From NCBI GenBank assembly GCA_947629095.1, contig CANRCK010000003.1, positions 62,001-126,000 on the forward strand: a stretch of DNA of 64,000 nt, written 5' to 3'. A program made the position numbers and the translations under genes. This document shows positions 37,182 to 45,357 of the stretch, piece by piece. Positions within the stretch are counted from its first letter, which is position 1. Each line of letters begins with the position of its first letter. Origin of the DNA: an uncultured Clostridia bacterium (GTDB taxonomy: Bacteria; Bacillota; Clostridia; Christensenellales; Borkfalkiaceae). Below the pieces are notes generated by a model. That model searched no databases and was not told the origin of the DNA. It was given only the letters and a program-made list of their open reading frames with translations.

Positions 37182-38207
37182 ATGCAATATAAAAAGAGCG
37201 ATTTTTATTACGATTTGCCACAGGAGCTGATTGCCCAAACTCCCGCAACCCCGCGCGATTCGTCGAGGCTACTCGTATATAACAGGGCTACAAAAAGCAT
37301 AGAGCACAGACTATTCCACGATATCACCGATTATTTAAAGGCGGGCGATGTACTCGTTGTAAACGACACAAAAGTTTTGCCCGCGCGCCTGTATGCACGC
37401 ACCGAGCACGGCGGCGCCGTGGAGATACTTTTGCTTAAACGGCAAAATATAGACACATGGGAAGTTTTGGTAAAGCCGGGCAGAAAATGTACTGCCGGCA
37501 AAAAACTTATAGTCTCGGAAGAGCTTTCCTGTACAGTGCTTTCCGTCACCGACAGCGGCGAACGCATAGTAAAATTCGAATACGACGGCGTGTTCGAGGA
37601 AATTCTGGAGAAAGTGGGCAGTATGCCCCTGCCCCCGTATATAAAGGAAAAATTAAAGGACAAAAACCGCTATCAAACGGTCTATGCAAAGTACGACGGC
37701 TCTGCTGCGGCTCCCACGGCGGGGCTGCATTTTACGCCCGAACTCCTGCAAAAAATCCGTGATATGGGCGTGGAAATAGTGGAGGTACTCCTGCACATCG
37801 GTTTGGGCACGTTCCGTCCCGTAAAGGAAGATATAATTACCGACCACAAAATGCATTCCGAATACTTTGAAGTCTCCGCGGATGCGGCAAATAAAATAAA
37901 CGCCGCCAAGCGCGAAGGAAGGCGGGTTATCGCAGTGGGAACCACGTCGGTCCGCACTTTGGAGAGCGCAACCGACGAAAGCGGCGTTGTCATTCCTCAA
38001 AAAGGCAACACGCGCATATTCATTTACCCTCCCTACAAATTCAAATGCGTAGATGCGCTCATAACCAATTTCCACCTGCCGGAAAGCACGTTGATAATGC
38101 TCGTTGCCGCCATGACCGGCAGGGAAGAAATTCTTAAAGTTTACGATATTGCCGTTAAGGAAAAATACCGCTTTTTCTCCTTCGGCGACGCGTGCTTGTT
38201 CTTATAA
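37182..38207 (+). CDS. queA: S-adenosylmethionine:tRNA ribosyltransferase-isomerase QueA
   Basis: QueA makes epoxyqueuosine on tRNA by transferring ribosyl from SAM to preQ1. The 341-residue protein has [52 protein letters not shown] and [10 protein letters not shown], all family blocks. No Shine-Dalgarno sequence precedes the ATG. The last codons (after FGDA) and the stop are supplied by the left end of the dispersed repeat that begins at about 38191, so the native C-terminus may have been replaced. It normally sits beside tgt, but a repeat and a toxin-antitoxin pair lie between them here. Confidence 0.95.
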   Translation: MQYKKSDFYYDLPQELIAQTPATPRDSSRLLVYNRATKSIEHRLFHDITDYLKAGDVLVVNDTKVLPARLYARTEHGGAVEILLLKRQNIDTWEVLVKPGRKCTAGKKLIVSEELSCTVLSVTDSGERIVKFEYDGVFEEILEKVGSMPLPPYIKEKLKDKNRYQTVYAKYDGSAAAPTAGLHFTPELLQKIRDMGVEIVEVLLHIGLGTFRPVKEDIITDHKMHSEYFEVSADAANKINAAKREGRRVIAVGTTSVRTLESATDESGVVIPQKGNTRIFIYPPYKFKCVDALITNFHLPESTLIMLVAAMTGREEILKVYDIAVKEKYRFFSFGDACLFL

Positions 38208-38340
38208 ACTTCGCAATACTGTGTCGAGTTTGCGCGCTCCTTGGTTGCGTACTTCTTTGTACGCGCCGTCGTCGCTTACGTACTCTCCTTGTCTTGCTCG
38301 TTTTTAAAAACAAGCAATCCTGTTCCCCGTAAGATATGGG
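38191..38340. repeat. dispersed intergenic repeat, copy B
   Basis: About 150 bp match copy A at 16020-16155, with the same left end (CGTGCTTGTTCTTAT), the same right end (AACAAGCAATCCTGTT then CCCGTAAG) and the same internal blocks. It has about 12-15 extra bases in the middle, which add a GCGTAC/GTACGC inverted repeat. TGCTTGTT at 38193-38200 and AACAAGCA at 38309-38316 are inverted. Its left end overlaps the last codons of queA; a toxin-antitoxin operon follows. Confidence 0.8.
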
Positions 38341-38388
38341 AACGCCATATTTATTGTTTAAATTTAAATATAATATGCGCATAAAATA

Positions 38389-38417
38389 TTGACAAATTTC
38401 GTATAATATATTAAAAT
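38389..38417 (+). promoter_or_regulatory. promoter of the RelB/YafQ-type pair
   Basis: TTGACA at 38389-38394 and TAAAAT at 38412-38417, with a 17-bp spacer, 30 nt before the antitoxin start. Confidence 0.65.
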
Positions 38418-38446
38418 GTTCTTATAGGTATAGAGGAGAAATAAAG

Positions 38447-38713
38447 ATGGCTAAGGTATCTACAAACATAACTATCGATGCGAAAGTAAAAAAACAGGCG
38501 CAGGAATTGTTTGCGGATTTGGGTATGGATTTGTCCACCGCAATAAATATATATCTGAAAAAAGCATTGGCAGAACAAGGCATTCCATTTGCGGTTACGC
38601 GTGAAGTCCCGAATACCGTTACGGCAAAAGCGATAACCGATTCCGAAAACGGAGATGACGTATACGGACCTTTTGACAGTGTAGAGGCGCTTATGGAGGC
38701 GTTGAATGCTTAA
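38447..38713 (+). CDS. RelB/DinJ family antitoxin
   Basis: This 88-residue protein has an N-terminal ribbon-helix-helix segment of the DinJ type (TNITIDAKVKKQAQELF, then LGMDLSTAINIYLKKA), which should bind its own operator. The C-terminal tail should wrap around the toxin. GAGGAG lies 8 nt before the start. The last 8 nt overlap the toxin gene, the usual arrangement for translational coupling. The pair is inserted between queA and tgt, which are normally adjacent, so it was probably acquired. Confidence 0.9.
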   Translation: MAKVSTNITIDAKVKKQAQELFADLGMDLSTAINIYLKKALAEQGIPFAVTREVPNTVTAKAITDSENGDDVYGPFDSVEALMEALNA

Positions 38714-38984
38714 AATCGAATTTCAAGGTCAATTTAAAAAAGATTTTAAGCTTGCAGTAAAAAGAGGATGCGATATTGCCGAATTACAAAAGGTAATATC
38801 GCTTCTTGCAAACGAGCAGCTTTTACCGGAAAAATACCGCGACCACGCATTAACCAATTCGAAGGAATATAACGGAGTGCGAGAATGTCATATTCAACCG
38901 AACTGGCTTTTAATCTATAAGATTTATCAGGAATATTTGATTTTGAAATTAATAAGGACGGGTTCACATTCCGATTTGTTTTAA
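38706..38984 (+). CDS. YafQ-family mRNA interferase toxin
   Basis: This 92-residue RelE-superfamily toxin is of the YafQ branch, which cleaves mRNA on the ribosome. The conserved C-terminal signature is intact: DHALTN, GVRECHIQPNWLLIYKI, and LIRTGSHSDLF with the catalytic-type His near residue 88. Many charged residues (QFKKDFKLAVKRG) fit ribosome binding. The reading frame is intact, so the toxin is probably active and held by the overlapping antitoxin. Confidence 0.9.
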   Translation: MLKIEFQGQFKKDFKLAVKRGCDIAELQKVISLLANEQLLPEKYRDHALTNSKEYNGVRECHIQPNWLLIYKIYQEYLILKLIRTGSHSDLF

Positions 38985-39020
38985 AACTTTCCCATAGTTT
39001 TCTTTTTCAGCTCGCCTTAA

Positions 39021-40181
<1,161 letters not shown>

Positions 40182-40253
40182 AAATTTCGCATTAAATAAA
40201 TATGTTCGGCGTATGTAAAATAAATGAAAAATGCCGTCTGCCGCTTAAATCGC

Positions 40254-40282
40254 TTGCAAAAATTCAAAAATTATATTATAGT
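40254..40282 (+). promoter_or_regulatory. promoter of yajC
   Basis: TTGCAA at 40254-40259 and TATAGT at 40277-40282, with a 17-bp spacer, 28 nt before yajC. Confidence 0.5.
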
Positions 40283-40310
40283 AGTAAAAAAATAAATCGG
40301 AGATGAAGAT

Positions 40311-40709
40311 ATGCCCCAGTGGACAGTGTACATTGTATTTGGCGTAATAATCGTATTGTTGATAGTCTGGATGGTAATCACCAGCAAAAAGCGTAAGAAG
40401 CAGGAGGAGGACGCGCAGAACCTGATCAATGCCGTCGGACCCGGCAACAAGGTAAAAACCATAGGCGGCATTTGCGGCATTGTGGTTGAGGTTGACAACG
40501 AGGAAAATACTTTCGTTTTGGAAACCGGTTCCGAAACTTCGGGAAAGAGCTACATCAAGTTTGACAAGCAGGCAATTTATCAAACGGACGCAGTTGTGGA
40601 ATCTTCCAAGCCTGCCGAAGCGGAACCCGCAACCGAAGAAGCCCAAACGGAAACCGTAACGGGAGAATCCGAAGAGCAGGCGGTCGGTCAAACCGAAGAA
40701 ACAAAATAA
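40311..40709 (+). CDS. yajC: preprotein translocase subunit YajC
   Basis: YajC is a small accessory subunit of the SecDF-YajC complex. This 132-residue version has a single N-terminal membrane helix (about residues 5-23), then TSKKRKKQEEDAQNLINAV, GNKVKTIGGICGIV and an SH3-like segment, matching the family. The C-terminal 35 residues are an acidic Glu/Thr-rich tail. It heads the cluster that also holds secD and secF. A terminator-like hairpin follows directly. Confidence 0.93.
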   Translation: MPQWTVYIVFGVIIVLLIVWMVITSKKRKKQEEDAQNLINAVGPGNKVKTIGGICGIVVEVDNEENTFVLETGSETSGKSYIKFDKQAIYQTDAVVESSKPAEAEPATEEAQTETVTGESEEQAVGQTEETK

Positions 40710-40720
40710 TAATAACTTCA

Positions 40721-40754
40721 AAAACCTCCGCATATAGTATAGCGGAGGTTTTTT
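40721..40754 (+). terminator. terminator-like hairpin overlapping next gene's ribosome site
   Basis: An 11-bp stem (AAAACCTCCGC / GCGGAGGTTTT) with a 10-nt A/T loop is followed by a T run that ends exactly at the next ATG (40755). The 3' arm contains GGAGG at 40744-40748, 6 nt before that ATG, so the hairpin could both end yajC transcripts and hide the ribosome site of the following gene. Confidence 0.8.
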
Positions 40755-41123
40755 ATGCGAGTACATATTATTCAAATAGCAAAGTCGGTGCTTGGCTCCA
40801 TAATTTTGTCCCTTGCTTTCGTGCTTGTTTTTACGGTTATAATACAGCTTTTTTCCGTTCCCGCATCGGCAATAAAGCCCGTAAACCAAGTTTTCAAAGT
40901 GCTTTCCATAGCGTTCGGCGGTCTCTTGTTCATCCGCGGCGAAAAGGGGCTTATAAAGGGCGCAATACACGGAGTCCTTGCGGTTATTCTCACGTTTCTA
41001 CTGTTCGGCGCAATAGCCGGAACGCTCTCGTGCGACTGGAAATTTATTTTGGAGCTTATCATAGGCGCCGTTGCGGGCGCAGTTTCGGGCGTGATTGCCG
41101 TCAATATAAAAAGAAAGACTTAA
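40755..41123 (+). CDS. small hydrophobic membrane protein, TIGR04086-like
   Basis: This 122-residue protein has four hydrophobic segments (about residues 12-32, 45-58, 68-90 and 98-117) and a Lys/Arg-rich end (NIKRKT). Its size, topology and place between yajC and the SCIFF gene match the Clostridia family I know as TIGR04086, whose function is not known. The assignment is from layout and pattern rather than a motif. Its ribosome site (GGAGG) lies in the 3' arm of the preceding hairpin, implying control by folding. Confidence 0.65.
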   Translation: MRVHIIQIAKSVLGSIILSLAFVLVFTVIIQLFSVPASAIKPVNQVFKVLSIAFGGLLFIRGEKGLIKGAIHGVLAVILTFLLFGAIAGTLSCDWKFILELIIGAVAGAVSGVIAVNIKRKT

Positions 41124-41130
41124 AAAATAC

Positions 41131-41159
41131 TTGATTTTTTTATACGTATATTTTATAAT
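41131..41159 (+). promoter_or_regulatory. promoter of the SCIFF peptide gene
   Basis: TTGATT at 41131-41136 and a perfect TATAAT at 41154-41159, with a 17-bp spacer, 35 nt before the peptide start. Confidence 0.75.
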
Positions 41160-41194
41160 GTAATAAATTTACTGATTTCCAAGGAGATTTAAAA

Positions 41195-41350
41195 ATGATA
41201 AAGACAGTTGCTAAACCTGTAGAAAAAAAGATAACGGGATGCGGCGAATGCAGAAGCACGTGCCAGTCGGCTTGCAAAACGAGTTGCACGGTGGGCAATC
41301 AGAGCTGTGAAAGAATCACAAGAGAACAAAACCCCGAAAAAATTAAGTAA
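41195..41350 (+). CDS. scfA: SCIFF ranthipeptide precursor (six Cys in forty-five)
   Basis: This 51-residue peptide has six cysteines at positions 16, 19, 23, 27, 31 and 38, between a leader with MIKTVAKPVEKKITG and a charged tail. The spacing C-x2-C-x3-C-x3-C-x3-C-x6-C is the SCIFF pattern. In this family a radical SAM enzyme links a Cys sulphur to a Thr residue, giving a thioether (ranthipeptide). AAGGAGA at 41181-41187 and a very good promoter suggest strong expression. The maturase follows after a hairpin. The native role of SCIFF, found across most Clostridia, is not settled; quorum-type signalling has been proposed. Confidence 0.95.
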   Translation: MIKTVAKPVEKKITGCGECRSTCQSACKTSCTVGNQSCERITREQNPEKIK

Positions 41351-41359
41351 AAATTTTTA

Positions 41360-41390
41360 AAGGAGCAGAATTCTCTGCTCCTTAATTTTT
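41360..41390 (+). terminator. attenuator hairpin between SCIFF peptide and maturase
   Basis: A perfect 10-bp stem (AAGGAGCAGA / TCTGCTCCTT) with loop ATTC is followed by AATTTTT. Leaky termination here would give much more peptide mRNA than enzyme mRNA. The maturase ATG is only 3 nt beyond the T run. Confidence 0.8.
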
Positions 41391-41393
41391 GAT

Positions 41394-42722
41394 ATGGTAC
41401 ACGCTTTTAAATGTCAGGATAAGTATTATATTTTCGACTCGGGGAGCGAAAGCTTGCACGAGTGCGATGAAATAACCAAAAACTACGTCGCCGCCAAGTA
41501 CGAAAACAGCGGCGATTTGTCCGCTTTTTCCAAGGAGCAGATTCAAAGCATAGAAAACGACCTTGCGCCTTTAAAGGCTCAGGGGCTTTTTAATGCCGAA
41601 GAGGTAAAAACCTATCCTTTAAAATCTACCGAGGTCAAGGCGCTCTGCCTGCATATCTGCCACGACTGCAATCTCAGGTGCCGCTATTGCTTTGCCGACG
41701 AGGGCGCATATCATTCCGCCCGCGAGTTTATGAGCGAAGAGACGGCAAAAAAGGCCATAGATTTTTTGATTGAAAACAGCGGAAACAGAAAAGTGCTCGA
41801 GGTGGATTTTTTCGGCGGCGAACCGCTGATGTGTCTGCCTACAATAAAAAACGTAGTTGCCTACGCCCGCGAAAAATCCGCAAAAGACGGCAAAAAGTTT
41901 TTGTTTACAACCACAACTAACGCTCTTCTTTTGGATGACGACGCCATCGACTTTTTCAACCGCGAAATGGAGAACGTGGTTTTGAGCGTAGACGGCAGAA
42001 AGGAAGTGCACGACGCTATCCGCAAAACGGTAAACGGCAGGGGCAGCTTTGACCTGATTATAGATAAAATCAAAAAGTTCGTAAAAAGCCGCGGAAACAA
42101 GTCGTACTACGTGCGCGGCACGTTCACAGCCAAAAATCTCGATTTTTCAAAGGACGTAATATTTCTTGCCGAAAACGGGTTCGACAGCATTTCCATGGAG
42201 CCGGTTGTAACGGATATCCCCGATCTTGCCATACGCGCCGAACATCTCGACGCGATAAACGCCGAATACGAGAATCTGCTCGGCAAGTATCTCGACAAGT
42301 ACGATAAAGGCGAGGGGTTCAACTTTTTCCATTTCAACGTGGATTTGGAGGGCGGCGTCTGCCTGCGTAAAAAGGTTTCCGCCTGCGGCGCGGGCAATGA
42401 ATATTTTTCGGTAGTTCCAAACGGAGATATCTATCCCTGCCACCAGTTCGCGGGGGATAAGGATTTTTTGATGGGCAACGTTTTCGACGGCAAGCTTAAT
42501 CCCCAAATCCGCTCGGAATTTGCAAATTCCAGCCTCTTTACCCGTCAGGGGTGTGAAAGCTGCTTTGCAAAATTCATATGCAGCGGCGGCTGCGCGGCAA
42601 ACAACTATCACTACGAGGGCGATATAAACAAGCCCTATAAGATCACTTGCTCGATGATGAAAAAGCGCATAGAGTGCGGTATGCATACGTTTGCGCACAA
42701 AAAAGACAACAAAAATGTCTAA
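41394..42722 (+). CDS. scfB: radical SAM SCIFF peptide maturase
   Basis: This 442-residue radical SAM/SPASM enzyme forms the thioether in the SCIFF peptide. The N-terminal region (MVHAFKCQDKYYIFDSGS) corresponds to the peptide-recognition part. The radical SAM motif is CNLRCRYC near residue 92, with DFFGGEPLM next. The C-terminal SPASM/auxiliary cluster Cys are in GGVCLRKKVSACGAG, PNGDIYPCHQFAGD, CESCFAKFICSGGC and CSMMKKRIECG. No ribosome site precedes the ATG because the nearest GGAG is inside the upstream hairpin, so expression should be low compared with the peptide. It lies between the peptide and secDF, the common Clostridia order. Confidence 0.95.
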   Translation: MVHAFKCQDKYYIFDSGSESLHECDEITKNYVAAKYENSGDLSAFSKEQIQSIENDLAPLKAQGLFNAEEVKTYPLKSTEVKALCLHICHDCNLRCRYCFADEGAYHSAREFMSEETAKKAIDFLIENSGNRKVLEVDFFGGEPLMCLPTIKNVVAYAREKSAKDGKKFLFTTTTNALLLDDDAIDFFNREMENVVLSVDGRKEVHDAIRKTVNGRGSFDLIIDKIKKFVKSRGNKSYYVRGTFTAKNLDFSKDVIFLAENGFDSISMEPVVTDIPDLAIRAEHLDAINAEYENLLGKYLDKYDKGEGFNFFHFNVDLEGGVCLRKKVSACGAGNEYFSVVPNGDIYPCHQFAGDKDFLMGNVFDGKLNPQIRSEFANSSLFTRQGCESCFAKFICSGGCAANNYHYEGDINKPYKITCSMMKKRIECGMHTFAHKKDNKNV

Positions 42723-42738
42723 TATCGGCGTAAAATTA

Positions 42739-42767
42739 TTGACGGCATAAGATTTTTTCTATATAAT
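42739..42767 (+). promoter_or_regulatory. promoter of secDF
   Basis: TTGACG at 42739-42744 and TATAAT at 42762-42767, with a 17-bp spacer, 45 nt before secD. Confidence 0.75.
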
Positions 42768-42812
42768 ATAGAAGTTAATTTTTGTTTTGTTAAAAATAAA
42801 AGGAGATATGCG

Positions 42813-44321
42813 ATGGGCAAAGTTAAATCGGCGATAATAACTGCGCTGTTAGTGGCGGCAATTATTGTTTTAACGCTGTTTGCCACAATATCGTTCGGAG
42901 TGTCGGGCGCAAACGACGCATTCATGATAAATATTCCTTTTGGCAGAGAACTTTCGGGCGATATGTCCGTTACGTTCTACCCCGAGGGAGTTATTGCAGA
43001 AGCAAAGTACGAAAGCGATACCTACGAGAACGACGAAAAAGCCAAGGAATATCAGGACAAATATACTTATATTGAGTCCGCGCATCTTTATGTTGAAAAG
43101 GACAAGCTCACCGAAACTGTTGACGGCAAGCAGGTCGACGCAACGGATAAATTTATCCAAAGCATAAAATCCGATGCGGAACTTCTCTCCGCAAGGTTCG
43201 GCGAAAAGGGATATTCATCATATTCAGTTGCGGTAGTCAACGACTATCTCATCAAGGTAAGTATTCCTTCAACTTTCAACTACGTTCAGTCCCAAATTGA
43301 CGACGTCAATCTCCGCAACAATGCTTATGCGGTTGCAAGCCACGCTCTGAACTATATCACGGTTGAAGGTGCGCTCAGCATTCGTTCCGAATCAACTTAT
43401 TCGGATACCAACGCTCTATATAAAGAACTTGATAAAAACAATCCCTATAAGTTCAACAGCTTCTTTAAAGGCGCTTCCGTTTTCCAGAGGAGCGGAACCA
43501 CCGCGTTGAAGATTGATTTAACCGACGAGGGCTTTGAAGAATTAAATAAAATTCTCACAGGTTCATCCGAAGGCACGGCATATCTCTATGCCGGCAAAAC
43601 AAGCCTCAATCTCACGTTCACGATGGGCACGGCGCTCACTGAAAAGACCTTGTATTTCCAGTCCGCCCGTGATTCCTCCGAGGACTACGCAATACTGATC
43701 AATTCAATCGCCCACGGCAAAATGCTTCAGAACGCTTTGAGCGATATCAATAACGAAAACGTAATAATGTCCTCTCCCGTAGCGGGGAAAAACGTAGCTA
43801 TCGCCGTGGGAGTGGTAGTGCTTTTAACAGTGCTTCTTGCCGCAGGGCTGCCTATAATCAAATACAAATTGCTCGGGCTTGTGAATGCGCTTATGGTGCT
43901 AACCTATTCCATAGCTATGCTTATTGCAATTTATCTTATAGGCATTGAGCTTACGCTCGTCGGTCTGTTTGCGGCGGTACTCGGGCTTGCGATTCTGAGC
44001 TTTTCAAACTTCTTTACGTTCGAAGCGGTCAGAAGGGAAACGGCTCTCGGCAGAACCATAGAGTCCTCCGTAAAGCTCGGCTATAAAAAATCGATGCTCG
44101 GCATAATAGATATCCACGTAATACTTATAGTGGCGGCAATCGTTATGACCCTCGTGGGTGTGGGCGAGCTGTCCGCATGCGGACTTATATTCCTTATCGG
44201 CTCCATAGCTTCGTTTGCGCTCTACTGGTTCACAAGATTTATGTGGTACGTTATATCGTCGCTTTCAAACAACAAATTTGCCTTCTGCGGCTATGCAAGG
44301 GAGGTAGAAGAAGATGACTAA
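42813..44321 (+). CDS. secD: protein translocase subunit SecD (divergent)
   Basis: SecD with SecF uses proton motive force to pull secreted proteins off SecYEG. This 502-residue protein has an N-terminal membrane helix (about 8-30), a large periplasm-facing domain with VEGALSIRSE and ALKIDLTDEGFEEL, and about five C-terminal helices (about 330-490). The sequence is well diverged from model SecD proteins: the family DPDG-type motifs are not obvious and the C-terminal half is simpler. It is identified mainly from topology, the P1-like domain and position before secF in the yajC-SCIFF-secDF-recJ order. Confidence 0.82.
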   Translation: MGKVKSAIITALLVAAIIVLTLFATISFGVSGANDAFMINIPFGRELSGDMSVTFYPEGVIAEAKYESDTYENDEKAKEYQDKYTYIESAHLYVEKDKLTETVDGKQVDATDKFIQSIKSDAELLSARFGEKGYSSYSVAVVNDYLIKVSIPSTFNYVQSQIDDVNLRNNAYAVASHALNYITVEGALSIRSESTYSDTNALYKELDKNNPYKFNSFFKGASVFQRSGTTALKIDLTDEGFEELNKILTGSSEGTAYLYAGKTSLNLTFTMGTALTEKTLYFQSARDSSEDYAILINSIAHGKMLQNALSDINNENVIMSSPVAGKNVAIAVGVVVLLTVLLAAGLPIIKYKLLGLVNALMVLTYSIAMLIAIYLIGIELTLVGLFAAVLGLAILSFSNFFTFEAVRRETALGRTIESSVKLGYKKSMLGIIDIHVILIVAAIVMTLVGVGELSACGLIFLIGSIASFALYWFTRFMWYVISSLSNNKFAFCGYAREVEEDD

Positions 44322-45312
44322 GTTAAATTCCTCGGCAAAGCTTCGCGTAATCGCCATCATATCCTGCGCTATTATAATAATAGGTATGGCGCTCGGAACA
44401 GTATTTCATTTTGTTTCAAACGGATTTTTCAACTACGGCGGTGAATATGCAAGCTATAAATCCGTGACTGTATCATACAGTCTTGTGGAAGTAAACGGTG
44501 AAAATTTCGACGTTGAAGGAATCTGCACCGCAGCCTTTGACGAAGCCGGCGTAAAATATTACGCCAAAATGAACGGTTCGGCATTAAGGGACGTAAAGCA
44601 GGTTGAATACAGATTTGCCACTTCCGAAAACGACGAGGCTCTCAATGCTGCGGTTGAGGCGATAAACAAAAAAATCTCCGAAGACCTGTCCGGTTATCTC
44701 AACCCCGACGTAATAAAATCCGTTGCAAGGCTGTCTGAAAACGACGGCTTGCTCGGCGGCGGCTTTGCCCTTTGGAGAGCGGCTGTGGCTCTTGCGGTAA
44801 TCGTCGTAGCCCAGCTTATCTACACTATGATAAGGTTCAGGTTCTCGGCTGCGTTCACGGCAATAGCAATGGATTTGCACAATATTGTAATCTTTGCCGC
44901 CGTGCTTGCAATCTGCCGCATACCCGTAACTTCCGCGGCAATGGTATTTGCCGTACTGCTCACTCTCGTCACCGCCATAGGCGTAACGTTTACGCTTGAA
45001 AGAATCAGGCGCAACGCAAAGGAAAACACAAATCTTTCCGTTGAGGATTTGGCGTCGCTTTCCGCCCGTCAAACCGTTAAAACGAACGTTGCTTTACCTG
45101 CTTTGCTTGCGGTAGTTGCGGTTCTGTTCTTTGTGGCTGTGGCAGTAAGCGCTCTTTCGCTGATACCTGCGCTCGTTCCCATGCTACTTGCGCTTGTTGC
45201 GTTTGCAATAGCCGTATACGGTAACGTGGTGTTAATGCCTCAATTATATATCTTCATAAAAAATATCGGCAAAAAGCTTGCCGCAAAGCCCTCTAAAAAG
45301 CAGGGTAATTAA
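44314..45312 (+). CDS. secF: protein translocase subunit SecF (divergent)
   Basis: This 332-residue partner of SecD has an N-terminal membrane helix (about 12-35), a domain of about 110 residues outside the membrane, and five C-terminal helices (about 150-320), the SecF layout. The conserved helical block is recognisable in FTAIAMDLHNIVIFAAVLAICRI. It overlaps secD by 8 nt, so both are translated together. Sequence divergence parallels that of SecD. A terminator follows. Confidence 0.82.
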   Translation: MTKLNSSAKLRVIAIISCAIIIIGMALGTVFHFVSNGFFNYGGEYASYKSVTVSYSLVEVNGENFDVEGICTAAFDEAGVKYYAKMNGSALRDVKQVEYRFATSENDEALNAAVEAINKKISEDLSGYLNPDVIKSVARLSENDGLLGGGFALWRAAVALAVIVVAQLIYTMIRFRFSAAFTAIAMDLHNIVIFAAVLAICRIPVTSAAMVFAVLLTLVTAIGVTFTLERIRRNAKENTNLSVEDLASLSARQTVKTNVALPALLAVVAVLFFVAVAVSALSLIPALVPMLLALVAFAIAVYGNVVLMPQLYIFIKNIGKKLAAKPSKKQGN

Positions 45313-45323
45313 CCTTAAACTTT

Positions 45324-45354
45324 AAAGGCGGGGCAACCCGCCTTTTTATCTTTT
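45324..45354 (+). terminator. terminator after secF, ending just before recJ
   Basis: A 9-bp stem AAAGGCGGG / CCCGCCTTT with loop GCAA is followed by TTTTTATCTTTT. The T-rich tail ends 3 nt before the recJ start codon at 45358. Confidence 0.85.
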
Positions 45355-45357
45355 ATT

